From: Prinia subflava
Lineage: Eukaryota; Chordata; Aves; Passeriformes; Cisticolidae
Assembly (NCBI RefSeq): GCF_021018805.1
Contig: NC_086251.1
Span: 20,255,098 to 20,319,097, forward strand
Reading direction: 5' to 3'
DNA: 64,000 bases
Below, in pieces: positions 25,301 to 40,300 of this stretch. The notes below the pieces were generated by a model, which did no database searches, had not been told where the DNA came from, and worked only from the letters and a program-made list of their open reading frames with translations. The translations under genes and the position numbers were made by a program. Position 1 is the first letter of the stretch. Every line of letters starts with the position of its first letter.

Positions 25301-28300
25301 GCATTGGTTACATCTCCAAATGTCACTCTTTAAATAGACCATTTCACATCCAAGTAGCTCATTAATGCCCATGTAAGGAGCAAAAGGACAGGTCCCTGCA
25401 TGTGTGTTTGTATGAACACCTGCAGCCTCACACCTGTGCTTCTTGATGGAGCTCTGTGCACAAGGTGGATCTCTAGCTTGACACTGGAGAAAAGCCAGAC
25501 CTCTGAGACAGACAGCTCATGTATGCCATGAAATTGAGCTGGTGCATTTTCCTTGCCTTGCTGGTAGTTCTCCACTTGGCTCCTGGGCTCTAGTTTGCAA
25601 AAGCAGTAAGAGGCTCTCAGGTTCTGCACAATGCTTCATCATTTGGCAGAGGGAAGTGGGACAGTTTTAAAGGAGGATGGTAATGACAGGACCAGGAATG
25701 AGCAGGTGATAATATTTTGTTATGGATTGTTGCCACAAAGTTTTTATCTTGCTGTGATTTGATATTATCTCACTGGCAATTTTTTTTTTACTGCTCTGAA
25801 AGTCAGTTGTCGCAGCAAGAAGAAATGTAAGAAATGTCTTCAGTAAATGGAATTTCTGTAAGTGGGAGGTGGTGACCTGGCCAGGCTTAGGAAGATACCC
25901 TTCCCTTTATTTTTCTCTAAGGTGCAAGCCTCTGGTTGCTGGTCTTACCTGCATGAAACCAAATCCTGCTGGGCTTGTCAGTCAGCTGGTGGAAAGCCTG
26001 CTGCGTTTAGCTGAAGCCAATGGAAAAGCTTCTGACAGATGGGCCCCCAAAGAGTTACCTGATTTACTGATCTCATAGACCTAGACATGTGCTTTGATTT
26101 GGGTGCGTGAATATAAGCACTCAGAGAGAGGAAGAGTAAAGGCATGTTGGCATGCAAATAAATGTAGAAGCATTGCAAAATGGTTAGAGAGGAAGGCTGT
26201 CAAATTTAACTTTGAGCAGAGATGAGGTAAAGTGGTGTAGTTTGTTGGTAAATACCCAGCCTAAGAACTAGATGGTTGCTGATTCGAATGCTATTTTCAA
26301 GCACTCTTGACTATATTCACATTGGTAAACAGCAAAACTCTTAGAACAGAAGAAAAAAATGCAGTGTTTGGCATTGCAAGGTGTTGGGCAACTTTTAAGT
26401 TTTAGGCAGAATTTACTGCTACAGAATTTATTCTCAATCACTGAAAGCTTAAAGTGCAAATGCACTGAACTTCAGAAGTTGTTTTTTCAATGCTGCCTCT
26501 GTAAAACAGTCCTGATTTTTATATTTTTTTAGAAACACAAATATGTAATATAATTTAAAACTTCTATCACTGCCGACAGAATTAAAAGTCAACAGTTTTC
26601 ATCAGAAATACTTCTTTAGAGTGGCTTTTGCATGTATGCATTTAAAACACCTCTTGTTAAATTTCTAGAATTTCTTCCTTGGAAAATATGCCCTGTTTTC
26701 TTATTGTTTGAAATGTGGTAGTTAAAATGTGGCTGCAGCTTCTGCTTCATTTCTCCTCTCCTTACCCTCACCGTCTACTTCCAAGAAAAAAGGAAGTACA
26801 ACATTAGGGAGACATGCTATCTTCAGTGACACGAAAGGCATCTTTGTTTAAACAAAAAAGCAGAAAAAAATGATGGATTTCAATCTAAATAACTCCAAAT
26901 TTTCTCCCCAGCTTTCTGTTCATTCAAGGGGGTAATTACTTTTTTTGCTTGTTCTAGGTGTATGGTTTATAAATAGAAGACTTTAGAGAAACTCTTTAAT
27001 TCCTTTGCAATTTAAGAATAGCCTTTGTAAAGTACGTATGTAACTGTAAAGAAATCTAACTGTGGCTGAAAGGACCCATTGCCCTATGTTCCTGTATCTT
27101 TGGTAAGACTGGTGGTAAAGTGCAGATACAGCTGTAAGAAATGACCAGCAGTGGCTGCTACTTCATGGCTCCATTCCTTCTGTCTGCAGACGGCTGCTGA
27201 AGAGTGAACTTGGATCCTTCATCACAGATTACTTTCAGGTATTGCATGATTCACTTGTTTTATTTTGAGTTTGCTCCCTTCAACCTTTTAGCCTATAACA
27301 AAATTTGGATCCCTTTTTACATGTGTGTAGCCTACAAGTTTTGTTTTTGTTTTGCTGAGAAAGATGATGGAGGTACTGGACTTTTCAAATGTGGGCCCTG
27401 GGAGCAATTATTTTTATTGATGTGGGTGCAGAATTAAGGATAATCTTCCTTTGCACTTAAGAAAGGCTGCTAGTAGCCTGCCAAAATCAACAAGGAATTC
27501 ACTTGAAGTTTTAAAAGAAGATGGGATGCCTTTTCTTGAGTGTACAGAATTCAAAAGTAGGTTTTCTGCAACAGGGGCCAGCAAAGGCAAAGAGGAGCAA
27601 TAACGATGACTGCCTGGAGGCAGGAGGGGGCAAAGAGAAGGACGTTTCTATCAGCAGTAAATAACCTGGGTGCTGTTTGCCTTTTAGTCCCACAAATATA
27701 AATGCAGCTTCAGAAAAAGGAAAATGTGAAAGATGGAGGAAGACTTGAACAATCACAAATATGAATACGAGTTGCTGCATTTTATTGATACTGGCCAGAT
27801 AGACAGAGGTTCACACGTAACCATGTGAAAACCTGCTGGATGATTTTTAGAAGGCACTGATGGCTTTCAGTGTTTTAATTTGTTCAGTGTAGAGTTGATT
27901 GAAAAAAAAGGAGCTACTGGAAACAAGAGGGTTTTCTTCCCATTGAGTAAGAGAGAGAAGATTTCTGTACGTTCTGAAGCGACTGATGCTGCTGTGTGCG
28001 TGCTAACAGCTTAGAAGAGGAAAAAGAAGACTAGTGTTGTTTCCTATCAGATTACATGATTTATTAGATTACATGACTTAAAAAAATCCCCCTGCTGTGC
28101 TGTCAAGTGAGAAGAAAACTCCTGCCCCAGGGGTAGTAATGTTTCACTTCCTCAGCCCCTCTTTGCACAAGTTGTTTACTGCAGAGGCAGCTGCTGGTGG
28201 CGCATGGCAGGATGTTTCACAGACCCTGAGTGGGGTGGCAGCCACCAGTGCTCACATTAATTTCTGGGGCATTTTTGCTCATGTCAAAAGGAGTAACTTG

Positions 28301-31300
28301 GCATCTGTCAGACTTAGCCTGAGGTAAAACTCTTGGTGCAGACAAGTTGTGAGACAAACTGTGAGATAAAGGCTATTGTTGGAAGTGAGATTTTTCCCTC
28401 TGTGAGCTAAGATGCAGACTTATTTCTGATTCTAGACTAGCAGCATATGGCCATGATAAAAGTTACCACTCCCTCCTGAGTGTCTTTCCTCAAAAATCCT
28501 AGGGCCATGGAGTGGGGAAGGACTATTCATGTGCCAAAGAAGGGCTGACAACATTATTTCATTTGTCTGTGGGTTCTGTTTCACTGCTGATGCCAGCTGA
28601 TTTATGGCAGTACTGCTGCCACCAAGATGAGCAGAGTTGAATCAAACTGCTGATTTGGCTGAAAAATAACCTTGAAAGTAAAAAACTGAAGTTTCCAACT
28701 ACTTCCTTTGACGTGTTGTGGTCATCACCTCTGACATGGGGGAGGTGTTGGGAGTGGGTCACCAGGATGCAGAGTGGAAGTGCATCTTTTGGCAGCAACT
28801 TCCTCTGACATCTGTTAAAGCCCGCTGAAAGCTATCCCAAGAATCAAGTTTTCTGTCCTCTTGCATTGAACTGGACGCTGAAGAATATGCTCTCTGTGTA
28901 GCCAGGCAGTTTTAAATACCCTAGCAGCAATTAGAGCAACTAACTGCATCATGTAATATTTAGATGTGATAAAGTGACTTGAATGTTTTCCATTTCTTAT
29001 GCCATGGCACTTATAACTGGAGCCACTAAGAGAACTTTAAAATCACATTTGTTTTAAGAGTTTGGGATTTTACATTATGTAAATTTTATACACTCACACA
29101 TGCACATTTTTTATAACCATTGAATATTCAAGACTAAAATGGAACAGAGCTTTTATAGTGAGACAAAGCTACCTTTGTGATCAACTTGACTTGATTACTC
29201 ACAAGTCCTTTTCATCAGCACTCATGCAAATTAACAGTCTTTAGCTCCTGAAATTGCTAAAGGGATGTTTGGGAGATGGTTGGAATTTATGCAGTCTTTT
29301 TCTGCTACCAAGCCATCATCATAGCAGAGTTAACGAGTCTTTTTTGTCTTTGAAAGAGAAATAGAATTCCTGTAAGGGCTGCAGTGCAAACTCAGATGTT
29401 TCATTCTGAAGGAAAGTTGTGTTTATAAATCTGCCGCTTTAGCAATCCTACTGTATATACAACCCCTCTCCTTGGACTGAAGCCTGAGTGTAAATGCCAG
29501 AGAGCTGGGACTTGCTGCATTTACTGCAGATCTGCCTTAAGCAGTGCTTCATGCTCCAGATTTTTCAGTGCTGAATTTGCCCATGTACTGATTCGAGAAT
29601 TTCCTGAACAGGGGCACTTTTTCCCTGCCTCTGTGCTCTAACCCAGCAGGGCGCTGGTTGCTCCCACTGCTGGGTTGGTTTGCTGGTGGTCAGCTCAACT
29701 GCAATAGCTGGAAATGACCATGGAAGGTAAGAGGCTGGGAGCTGGAGGAACAGGGTGTACTGGAAATTGGGACTTCTCTGGTGCAGCTGTGTGATTTTTC
29801 AGATAAGCTCCTTTCATTTTTCTACTGCCTGGCCCTCGTGTTGGCGGAGAAAAGATTTTAAATATAAAAGTAGCAAGTGTTGATAAATTGATGCATTTTC
29901 TGCCTGATTCTGCAAACAGCCTGAAACAAAACCTCTGGAAGGGATGAACAGTGCCTTTTCACTCTGTGTGGGCTTGTTAACCTTGGGGGCCAAAATGGAA
30001 GTGCATTTATGTACATTAACTCCAAACTGTCTCCTCCCAAGGCAGAGAGAACCTAATCCCTTCCCAGGCACTGTAACCTCTCCCAGAACCCATAGGCTGC
30101 AAATGCAGAAAGCCAAATGCCCAAAGCTGGTGCCTGATGTCTGCTCTCCACACTGGCAGAGCTGGTAGGTGAGGAATGGCAAGTGGACCGTGTTTCCTCA
30201 TCTAATCCAGTGAGATCTTGAAGTCTTAAAACCGGAGGCAAGCTGTTACATAATTTCCAGCCTGCCGCAGTGGGGAGCCGCTGGAGGCGGCAGGTCCTGA
30301 CTCAGAATTAGACCCAGCTCTCTCTGTGCACGGAGCTGCAGGAGCTGCAGCGTGCGAGAGCACACATTGCTGAGGTGTGAAGCAAGGTCCAAGCAGCAAG
30401 ATGGTAATAAATATCTGAAAAGTAAGCGGTGTCAGCAATGATGCAAGCCTGGAGCCAAACCAAACCTGATTTTATCTTCTGCCTTTGGAGCAGTCAGAAG
30501 TGGTGCTGGAACCTTCCCGTGGTCAGAGTCCCTTTTGCTGTAGGCTCCCCAGCTGTGCAAGGTGATTGCAGTGATAGGGGGAAACCTGCACTCCTCCCTC
30601 TCTTGTGGCACCATAAAGCTTTTGTTTAGGTCCGCACTGCATGTTTTCCTGGAGCTCCAGCCTGGAGAGATGATTCCAGCATTTCTCATGATGTTTGCTC
30701 ACTCTTTTGAAAGGCTGCTTTGTGAAGCCTAGCTAACAGCTGAGAAGGCCATGTGGCTGCTTAGCCAAAGAGAAAAATACAGGGCGTATGATGCATCCTT
30801 CCTTGATGCCGGCTTTCTGTGTCTACCTGTTTCACAGCAAGGCAAGGAAGGGATTGTGTAGGCTGTTGGAGTGATGGGTACTGCTGGATGCAGGCAGCAC
30901 TAGCTTTTCTCTGGCCAAGTGCTGTCTTGTGCCTGCTGCCAGGGGCTGCAGCAGCTGGGCTCCACAAGGAACAGAATTCACACTTGTGTGATTTGCAGAG
31001 CTCAGCTGTGTGTCTGCAATACTCTTGGGTCAAGCTAGTCTTTATTATTGTATTTGTCTCCTCATTGGCGGGGAACCTCTGTTCATGCAGGTCTGCTGAT
31101 TATTGCTGCTTCATCTGGCACTTTCTAGTGCAGCTTCCATGGAGCAGCTCCAGAGACTCCATCGCAGCTGCCCAGGTTTGTTATCATGGACAGAGTCCCC
31201 TGGCAGCTCAGCACTGCTGTCAAGCAGGGGACCTAGTCCTGGGTGGCAGCAGGGACACCTCCTTTCAGGCCCTGCTCTCACAGGCTCTGTAGAAGTGTGG

Positions 31301-34300
31301 AATCCTTCCAAAGGCAGTCTGGTTGCTCCCATGCAAGGCACACTGTGGTCGGTGTGCCATGGCCTGGCTGAGCAGGATCCCATCTGGAGCAGTGGCTAAG
31401 AGGGTAAAGTCAGGGGGATTTTCCCAGGGCTGCTGCCTGCCTGGTTGTGGTCTAGACCATATCAGTGCCGCCTACTTGGTCTGCTCTCCTTCTTACTCTC
31501 CCTGCCTCACTTTCATCTCTTCAAGTGGGCTTTCTCTTTTTTTCTGTTGAGAACAAAACTGGCTCTAGGAAGAGTCATTTTAGGATGTGATTTGATATTT
31601 GTCTTGCAGTTTCTCCTCTATGTAGGATGGAAGTGATCTCTCTGCTTCTTTCAGTATTTCCCCTCTTGTTAGAGAAAAAAGGATGGGGGTGGGGGGATGA
31701 GATGCTGCAGCTCACACAACCTCGTGTTTTGTAAAACACTGCCAAGAATTATGTAGGTGTTTGTGTGCAGCTGGCAGTGACTTTGTAGAAAATACTCAAG
31801 TAAGTTTGGGTGATGCTTTTTTCTCAAGTGCAGTCCCCTTTTCTAGGCAACTGAGGCTTTGTGTCCTAGTGGTAAACCACACTTTTACAGGCTCTACAAG
31901 CACATAGCCACTGCTTTGTGGATAATCTGATGTTAATTTGAGAAATGCTGTAGTGTTCTGTAGAAAAACTGATCTTTCTTCTTTTGTTCACCCAGCAAGA
32001 TGAGGACAATTATTTGCAGTATGTTCTGGATCAGTTTACTTCTGTTTCAAGCTTATGTTGTTCGATGAATTAACATTAATTTGTTAATTTGAAAGTGGCT
32101 TTTAAAAGGCATACTGGCTGTGTTTGGTTTGGAGACATGAAGGGAAAGCAGAATTTATCCATAACTAAATGGGTGTTTGTGTAAACCTTTTTCCTTCAGA
32201 GATAATGGATTGTTATTAGTAGAATTCATTTGTACCTTGCTATGCTGCGTGCATGGCTTTCAGACAAGATGTGAAGTTGCCTGTGGTGGCTTGAGCCTCC
32301 TGGATGCTTTCTGTGGAGCTGCTGCCAAAGCTGCTTTGCTGTTTTTCGCCAGTCTTCTGCTTGCATCTGGCACCCAGAGCAGAGCAAGCTGTGCTGGTGG
32401 CACGGCTGTCACCCCAAAATCCTTCCTGTTGGTTCTGCCCGGAGGCTGGCACCACACCCATGCTGCTGCTGGGTGTTTCTGACAGGCAGCATCTGATTTG
32501 GCCCAGGCTCAGTCCAGGGGGTACCATTTTGCCCGGGGTCAGTGGGAACATGCATGGGAAGGGCCCCTTTGGGAATGCCCAGCTCCTGCAGTGAGGTGCA
32601 GGCACCGCTGCAGTGAGAGGGGAGCCCCAGCTGTTGTGCCTGGAGAGCTTGTAATTCCTGGGAAGATGGTGGGGCTGGAATTACTCCTTTGGGCATGAAT
32701 AGAGAAGCTTGCCTCAATTTCTCTAGCAGGGAAGGGAAAGAGGAAAATATCTGTGCCAGAAAAAAAGGACAGAATCATCAGGAAAGTGTGTGTGTGTGTG
32801 TGTGTGTGTTTTATAATGTGGTATCTGACTGCTTTCAAATTTTTTTTTATTCCCAATGATTTGAGCATGCCTTACATTAAAGAGTAGCAAACAGACATGT
32901 TGTGGGAGGATCTTTACTGAGGAACAAATGAAAAGTGATTATTTTCACTTTGAATCCTGTCTTTAAAAACTTAATGCATTTAAAATTTTTCTTAAGAGCT
33001 TTCTTTTAGCTGCCCTTCTTAGTGGGGGTATGTCAGTCAGTTGTTTGGGTTTTCTGCACTGAGAAAAGGGGTCAGGCTATGGGATTTCACAAGGTCCCTT
33101 CTATCTGCTTCAAAACATCTCTCCAGATTTCTCAACTGCATGTACATGTGCTGAAGTTGGGACTTTGTTTCTCTGCACAGCAGAGTAGCAAAGGGTAAAG
33201 GCAGGTTTGCACTCCCCAAAATGAGCATATAGCATCCTGTGGTGTCCCAACAGCAGGGTGAGGAAAACACCCTGGGTAACCAGGAATAGCTCTTTTGGGA
33301 AGGGAAGGGAATCGCTGCTCCCCCAAGCTCCCAGTTCAGCTGTAGCTCCAAAGAGATGGAAGATGGCAGCTGAACTTTTTCACATAAATGTACCCTTCAA
33401 GTTTGCTTTCTGTGAATCTTTATCTGGTCTTGCTTTAAACAGAAGATTTATTTTTCCTCTCAGCTCTGTGATTCTGAAAAGCAGGAATGCAGCAGCAAAA
33501 TGAGACTTGCAATCTAGGCAAGGTCTGATACAGACCTTCACTGTGGCTGCATTGAGTAGCTTGTATTGATTTGTCAGCAGACCCTGTAGGGGTTGTTAAT
33601 GACAATTTGCCTGTCTGGTTTGCTCTGAGGGATTAATGTTTGGATTGAATCAATTCCTAAGCCTGTGACTTCTTGCAGAAAAGATGGAGAAGACATTTCC
33701 AGATTTTTAGGATGGGGAGAAGGGATATGAAGTGTGGTTGATTTTATTTAAGTCTCTTCCACAGTAGAAGGGGAGGATAAGTGAAAGGTCTGCAGTTATT
33801 ACAGTAACTATATGGACCTAATCTCTTTTTTAAGGAAACCTTTAGAGTGAAATTATACACATGGAATTGCTATAATACATTCAGAGGAGCATTATAAATT
33901 TGTTACCACAGAGTAAAGATTAATATATCTATTTTACAATAGATACAGCTGTGCTGCCCATTAGCATGTACAAATATGTTCTTTGGTTGCTGACATAGCT
34001 GAAAAAAAAAACAAAAACCACCCCCAAACAACTCTGGAAGTAAAACTATCAATAATACTAACTATTCGTCAAAGTATCTGCAAAACTGTCTCCAGAGTGG
34101 GAAACATACATAGAATGAAATCTAAGGTTCTATGGCAGATAGAGAAGGAGTTCATATTTCTTGAAAGAACCACAAAAAATAAGCATCAAATCCTTATATG
34201 TGTCTATATACACACACGTTTTTATTACAAAGTAGTTTAAAATAAGACAGCATTAAAGACCAGCTGTAAATTTCCCCTGCAATATATGAGAAGTAATAGC

Positions 34301-37300
34301 CTTGAGCTAAAGGTTGAAAAATAAAGAAATTAGGTACTTTTATTAATAAACTGAAAGCATTTGGAAGGATTAAAGTGCCATATCACTCCACCATTATCTA
34401 TTGTTCAAGCAGAAAAATATTTATAGTGTAAGTGGGTTTCACTTTTTTCCCCCTTTTGGTTTTCTTCATTACAGATTTCTTTCTCCCTCCTTTTTCACAC
34501 TGCTGGTTTTTCCTGGAAAGTTTTTTGTTGTTGTCCAGAGCATGATATATGTGGTCATTTATTTCTGTTGAACAAATCTAAAATTTGAATGGACATCCCA
34601 ACAACTTAATATTTCCCTCCAAAGCCCATATTTCTGCTAGATGATCTTCATAAAACAGTCACCTTCCACTTGTTGCTAACATTTGGAAATGTTGTAGGTT
34701 TTTTTCATTGTGTGAATGTATTTATCCAGCTTGCTGATTCCTGTTGTCATTGCCCAGGTGAAAAATACCTCCCAACCTGAGAATGTCACAGAGCAATGTT
34801 TCCTCCTTTTATACCCAGCTTTGTGTTAGCTTCTTGTTGAAGGGAGGATGCAGAGGTGTGCTGCTCTCAGCTAGGGGTGCTTTCACAGCTGCCTGTCTGT
34901 GTGTCAGGGCAGAGCCAGGCTGGTGTGTGGCTGCAGGAGGCAGGTTTGTGATCCAGGGCAGGATGCTCTGTGGCAGCTCATCAGGAGGCTGTGGTGGTGT
35001 CCAGGCAGTGGGGTAACAGCAGTGTCAACTGGGAGTGGAAAGAGATGTGTCTTGCTCCTTGGCTGATGGAAGGTTCAAAAGTGCAACCTTGACCTGGTTT
35101 CTCATTAAAAACAAAAACTGTGGGATGAACAGGATGAACAGTGACAGGGGAGTCATCTCTGACTCCTGTGGGCTACCCTGATACTGAATCCTTTCAGAGA
35201 GGCAGAAGGCCTTCTTCTCCATCTGTGTGATCTCTGTACATTTTTTAGGATGCAGTAATAGTGCGTTATGTGGTGATTGCAGTGGCTTTCTCTGGGATTC
35301 TCAAAACTTTTCAGAGTAACTGATTCACCTAGTGCTGTTGGGAGAACAAAAAGACAGGTGTTGTTTTTGCACCATTCTTACGTTTGGGGAAGTGGGAACA
35401 AAAAGCTGATCAGGTATTTGGATGTCCTGAACTGCAGACAGGCGTATTGATATCTTGATCTGTCTGGTCCATGAGAGTTAAGTTTATCTAGAAAGAACCA
35501 GGTCCTGCCAGCTCTTCTGCAGCTTGACACTGAGATGATCCAGCTTACCAATACAAAAAGAATGGCCTTGTGGAAAGACAATGGTAGGAATAGAGAAGTA
35601 GATACTAGGGAGCTGAACTTGGCCCACTGTGCAGTTAGACAAGCAATGAGCAAGTGCAAAAAGAAGAGGAAAGTGGGACATTTTCAAAGCATTTGACTCT
35701 TCGATCACCTCCATCCTGTAATTGAGTTTTAGCACATGTGAGTGCACCATTATGGTAAGAACCTTTTTATTTTCTTGACTCCCTCTCTGTGACCCTTGCC
35801 ATTTCTGGGAGATGTTTTATCTGCTGTGTCTGTTGCATTCTCATGTCTAACTGAACAAGAAGGGGTTAAGGAATGTCTAGCACTCACACTGAGACCAGTG
35901 CTGAAAGAAGGTACAACATGACTAATCTTAAGATAAATGCATGCAAAGTGGATAAAATCTGAAAAAAAAGTGTATTCTTCCATGTTCATTATAAATAAAT
36001 AAAAAGCAAATGCACGTCTCTCTTCTCTTGGCAGAACCAGCTCCTTGCGAAGGGCTTGCTGTTTATGGAGGAGAAGGTCAAGCTGTGTGAAGGTAAGTGT
36101 AGTAGGAAACCTGTTTTGGAAGGGAGTTGGGCTTTGATGTTTGGTCAGATGAGATGATTTGCATGTCTGGAAAGCGTACAGGCCTTTGTGGAGCTGCCCT
36201 GGGGAGTCACACAGCCCCTGGGGGCCCTTGTGAGGCTGAGGAGAGGGGGCTGTTTGAATAGCCACAGAGCCACGATGCTCTCACCAGCCATAAGTGCATC
36301 ACAAGAGCAGGAACACGGGGCTCGTGTGGCAGCTGAACCTGGGCTCGTAGCAGTTCTGCTCTGGACATGCATCCTGTTGCAAAACTGGGAACTGGGAGCT
36401 GCCTCCTGCCTTTCATTTCTCAGTGTGATTTGCAGCTTGGTGTAAGCACAGTTTTGGTTTCTCTGTCAGGCTTTTGGGAGGGGAACTATCAAGCTTTGTG
36501 TAAATTTAAAGAAAAGAACAGTCCTTGGGGTGAGAATGAAATCCCTCAGGAAAGGAATTGATCACACATGGAGTTGGTTCAAACTACTGCTGCAGAGCCA
36601 AGGCAAGTGGCCACTCAGTGTTGGACATGTGGGGAGCTGGTGACATTTAGTAACTGTTTGCTCAAGCAAAGCCAGCACGTCTTCAAAAGCAAGCTGCTCT
36701 TGGTTTGACCCACTTTTCTAGCCTGCAGGGAAGACCTCTTGCTAATCACCAGTGTGTTCTGTGTGGGTCATTAAATCCCAGTAGATGTTTATGATCTCAC
36801 TGCTGGTCCTGCATTCCTCTGCACCACTCTTCACCAAGTGACTTCACCCAGCTGGCAGGCTGAAGGATTTGGGCCCCAGAGGAGTTAAGGGGTTGCCAGC
36901 CTCCTGCTTGGGGTGTGCTTCTTCAGCCTTGGTCCTGTGAGGGAGTAAAAAAGGCAGACTCCTGCATTTTCCAAAATGTGGGTACCTGCCTTGCCACTGC
37001 CAGCTCTTCAGAACAAATGTTGCACAGCTTACCAGAAACATTGGGTTCTGTATTCATATAAAACTATTCCAGTATCTGCTCTAGCATTATGAAAATTGAT
37101 TTTGAGTCTGTAACAAGGTGAGAGCTGCCCAAGTGTGTTTTACAGATGCTCAGGTAGTTTGGGTCAGGTGAAGTTTCCCAGGCAGACAGCAAAACACCTT
37201 CTGTGCCTCATCTTTCTGTCCCTAGCTTGAAGTGACACTGGAGCCACTTGCTGGCATCCCTGCAGGAGATGACTCATGGGCACCTTTCTTTTATAATGTG

Positions 37301-40300
37301 TGGGCTTGTTGCAGGTCTTGTGGTCACAGCAATGAGGATTTTTTGGTTAGTTCTGTCTTCCTGGAAAACTTACACTGCCTCTGCACCTAGACAGAGTGGC
37401 TGCAGGGCAGCAATGTTTTATCTGTGTCTATTTTTCAATCACAGCCTCTTTAACAGGATTTTTATTTATACAATCTGTCAGAATCTCTTTCAATGCCTGC
37501 AGGATTTATGATTTCTTGAAGAAACAAACCATTCCTGCTTCCCCTTCAGAAGGAGAAATGATCTTTGACATTTCATTCTGTCACCAGACAGCAAAGCATT
37601 GCAGTCTTGGGTAGGAGGCAGAGAAGGGAAAAATTTAAACATTCAATTAATCTGTTTCCTGTTGTCTTTTTTGTTTACACTTGGCTGTTGTGGTAATGGG
37701 TAGCTGTTGTGGGGGTGTTGGGTAGTTTCTTGTCTGCCTGCAGTTCCAGTTTTGAAGCCAGAGTCGTACCAGTGAAGCATCTCTTTGAACCTTTCTGTGG
37801 TTGTTAGGAGGCTGGCTCTCTGCTCAAGGGGAAATGTCTGCAGGATCTAGTCCTGCTGGCTCTCTGCTCTCTGGCTGTGTCCTAAGCAGCACAACCCATG
37901 GGCAAGCACAGTGGAAGTCTGTGTGCAAGTCTGCAGATGAGAAAAGCACTTCAGTACAGAGTGATAAACTTCAGTACAGAGTGATAAGGCTCCTCTGAGT
38001 TGCAATTGTACATTGACCTTTAGTGACCTTTACATTGACCCAATTGTACATGTTGGACCTTTAGTGACCTTGAGGTTGAGCCTTCAAACCTGTCTTGGGT
38101 GGCCATCCTCCATCACTGCTTTTTGAGTCTAGACTGCTTGTGAGATACTTGTGGGAGGTATCCTGGAAAATTCTTTTGTCAGAAACTCGGGTTTTAAACC
38201 CTAGTCTGTATTTGCACCTGAGATTTCCAGAGATGTATCTAAAACTTGAAATAAACATTGCAAACTTTTAGCTAAACAACTTGGAGGCTTTGGGCCCAGA
38301 TACTGAGGAGTGCACAGCTCTGTAATGAGCATAATTTGATCACAATTGTATTTCTGTTATGGGGATCCCAAGATACATAGCTTAGTCTGTCTTCATTTTA
38401 AGTACCCAGTTACATTGGGGGATGTTTGTTTGAATTGGAGTCATGTAAGGGTTGGCCACAAATGGATTTTGTTTGGGAACCTTGACAAGTGCCTCATTTG
38501 TCATTAGTGCCTCTGTCAGGATTCCTGACTGCTGCTTGGTACTGAGTGGATGCTGGATGCGTGGGGATGGGGGCTCAGCTCTTCTAAAGGCTCTCCCTGA
38601 CTCAGTTGCAGGAGGATGTTGGATGATCAGCCGATGGTGGCTGTGACCTGCTGGTTCTCAGATCCAGCCCTTTTTGTGTGGCCTCTCCCCTGCTGGTGGA
38701 GCATGTTAACTGTGAGCTGTGCAATTGCACACTCCTGTGCTGTGGGGTTAAAGCCTCTGGTTGAGGAGGGGCTCCACTCTTTTGTTGGAATTGGTCTCAT
38801 GTTTTGCACAGAACAAACAATGGTCACAGCCTTGTGTCTCTGTCAGTTAAGGGGAAGCTTAGCTGGGTGATGTCCAGTTTTGGGCAGAAACTGTGGAAGT
38901 CTCTGTTGCTCGGTGAATTAGAGAGTACTTAGAAAATCCAACTTGCTTTTAGTGTCCCTGTCACTAAAGCTCTTGCTCCCAATCTCTGTTTCCATAGGTG
39001 AGGATCGCATTGATGTCCTGTCTGAAATCTGGGATCACTATTTTACAGAGACTCTTCCTACACTCCAGGCAATATTCTACCCAGTCCAGGTAACCCTAAT
39101 TACAGTTCAGTCAAGTGAAGCAGTGTAGCTGCAATGCCTGCTAATGGCAAGGGGTAATTTCTCTGCCAGCAGAACTGTTTGGCCAGTGGCTATATGTCAA
39201 AACCTTTAAACTAAATGTGGGGGGAAGTAGAGTTTATCCAAGTATTAACTGTAAGAAAGACTGCTAAAATCCACTGCACAAGCACAGTGTTCTGGGCTGA
39301 ATTTATTCCCAGTTGTCTACTCTCTGTGCTTAGCTAAACTTGCACACCAAAACTGTTGGACTATACCTTGTCTAGACCGAAGCTCTGGGCTGTTTGTATT
39401 TATAGTTCCTGCTTTTTTAAATAGCTGTGACTGTTGGTGCAGATGACAACACTGACAGCTTGTCTTAGAGTATAAATCTGAAGACTGGATCAGAAGAAAA
39501 TGTGTTTAACTCACCCTAATGACTTTTGAAGGGCTTAGATCCCATCTGTGCCTTTGGGAAATCCTCAGCTGGGTTTTTTTTAAGTTTCAATAAGGGGACA
39601 TGTAAGTTCCTGGGTAGAGGAAGAAAGAACACTTTATGTAAAACCTTTTTATGCTGGGTATTTTGAAAGCTTAGTATCCCATCAGAAGTGTTGAGCTGTA
39701 TCATTTCATTTTTTAATGTAGTTTTAGTCAGGGTTTCCATATGAGCAGTCTGATTACCTCCCCAGCCTATTTTGAACTTTTCTGCCATCAGAGGAAAAGA
39801 AAAATGTACCTCATGTGGAGAGTGACGTTCTTGGAAAGGCAAGCCTCCTCCCCTTGACTTTTGCCTCTTCTGGGAAACATTATTTCCAGAGCCTTCTAAA
39901 ATTATTTTCCCTTGTATTGTTTGAAAGGCAGCAGGTAAAGCTCAAAGCTTGCCCTTTTCCTCTAATCCTATTAAAGCTGACATTTCCTGAAAGAGAAAGG
40001 ACTTCTGCAAAGACAGACACTAACCTTTCTACTGTGTTTATTTTTGTTCTTTCCTTGCTGCAGATGCTTGAAGGTAGGTGTTTGACAGGTAAAACTGTGC
40101 AACTATAATACCCTCCCTTTCTCTCCTTTTGCAGCTATCTCTCAGTGAGGGAGTGACCTATTTAAGCAGGGGTTTGTCTGCAGTGCTGCTATCTGTGTAC
40201 TGTGGAAACAGTTGAGCTGACTGTTTCATACCCACTGATGCTAATAATTCTGCCACTTAACAGAAAAGTCTACTGCCCTGCTATGAAATGTCTCTGATGA

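Larger units (their letters stand above)
27239..36034 (+). other. PRR5L: PRR5L intron, 8.8 kb
   Basis: The longest intron between coding exons. It contains a (GT)12 run at 32,786-32,809 and a small direct duplication at about 28,042-28,079. The stretch at about 30.2-32.7 kb is somewhat more GC-rich and carries frames of 100-157 codons, but these show no family features and no supporting splice sites. I see no exon. Confidence 0.75.
36093..38997 (+). other. PRR5L: PRR5L intron, 2.9 kb
   Basis: A GT-AG intron. It contains a cluster of small nested duplications at 37,948-38,070 and a possible CR1 scrap near 38,200. No exon seen. Confidence 0.8.

Noticed and set aside
30819..31292. 157-codon plus-strand frame in a PRR5L intron
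   Set aside because: It has no recognisable domain and no splice-site or family support. It is Cys- and Trp-rich by chance composition in a GC-leaning intron segment.
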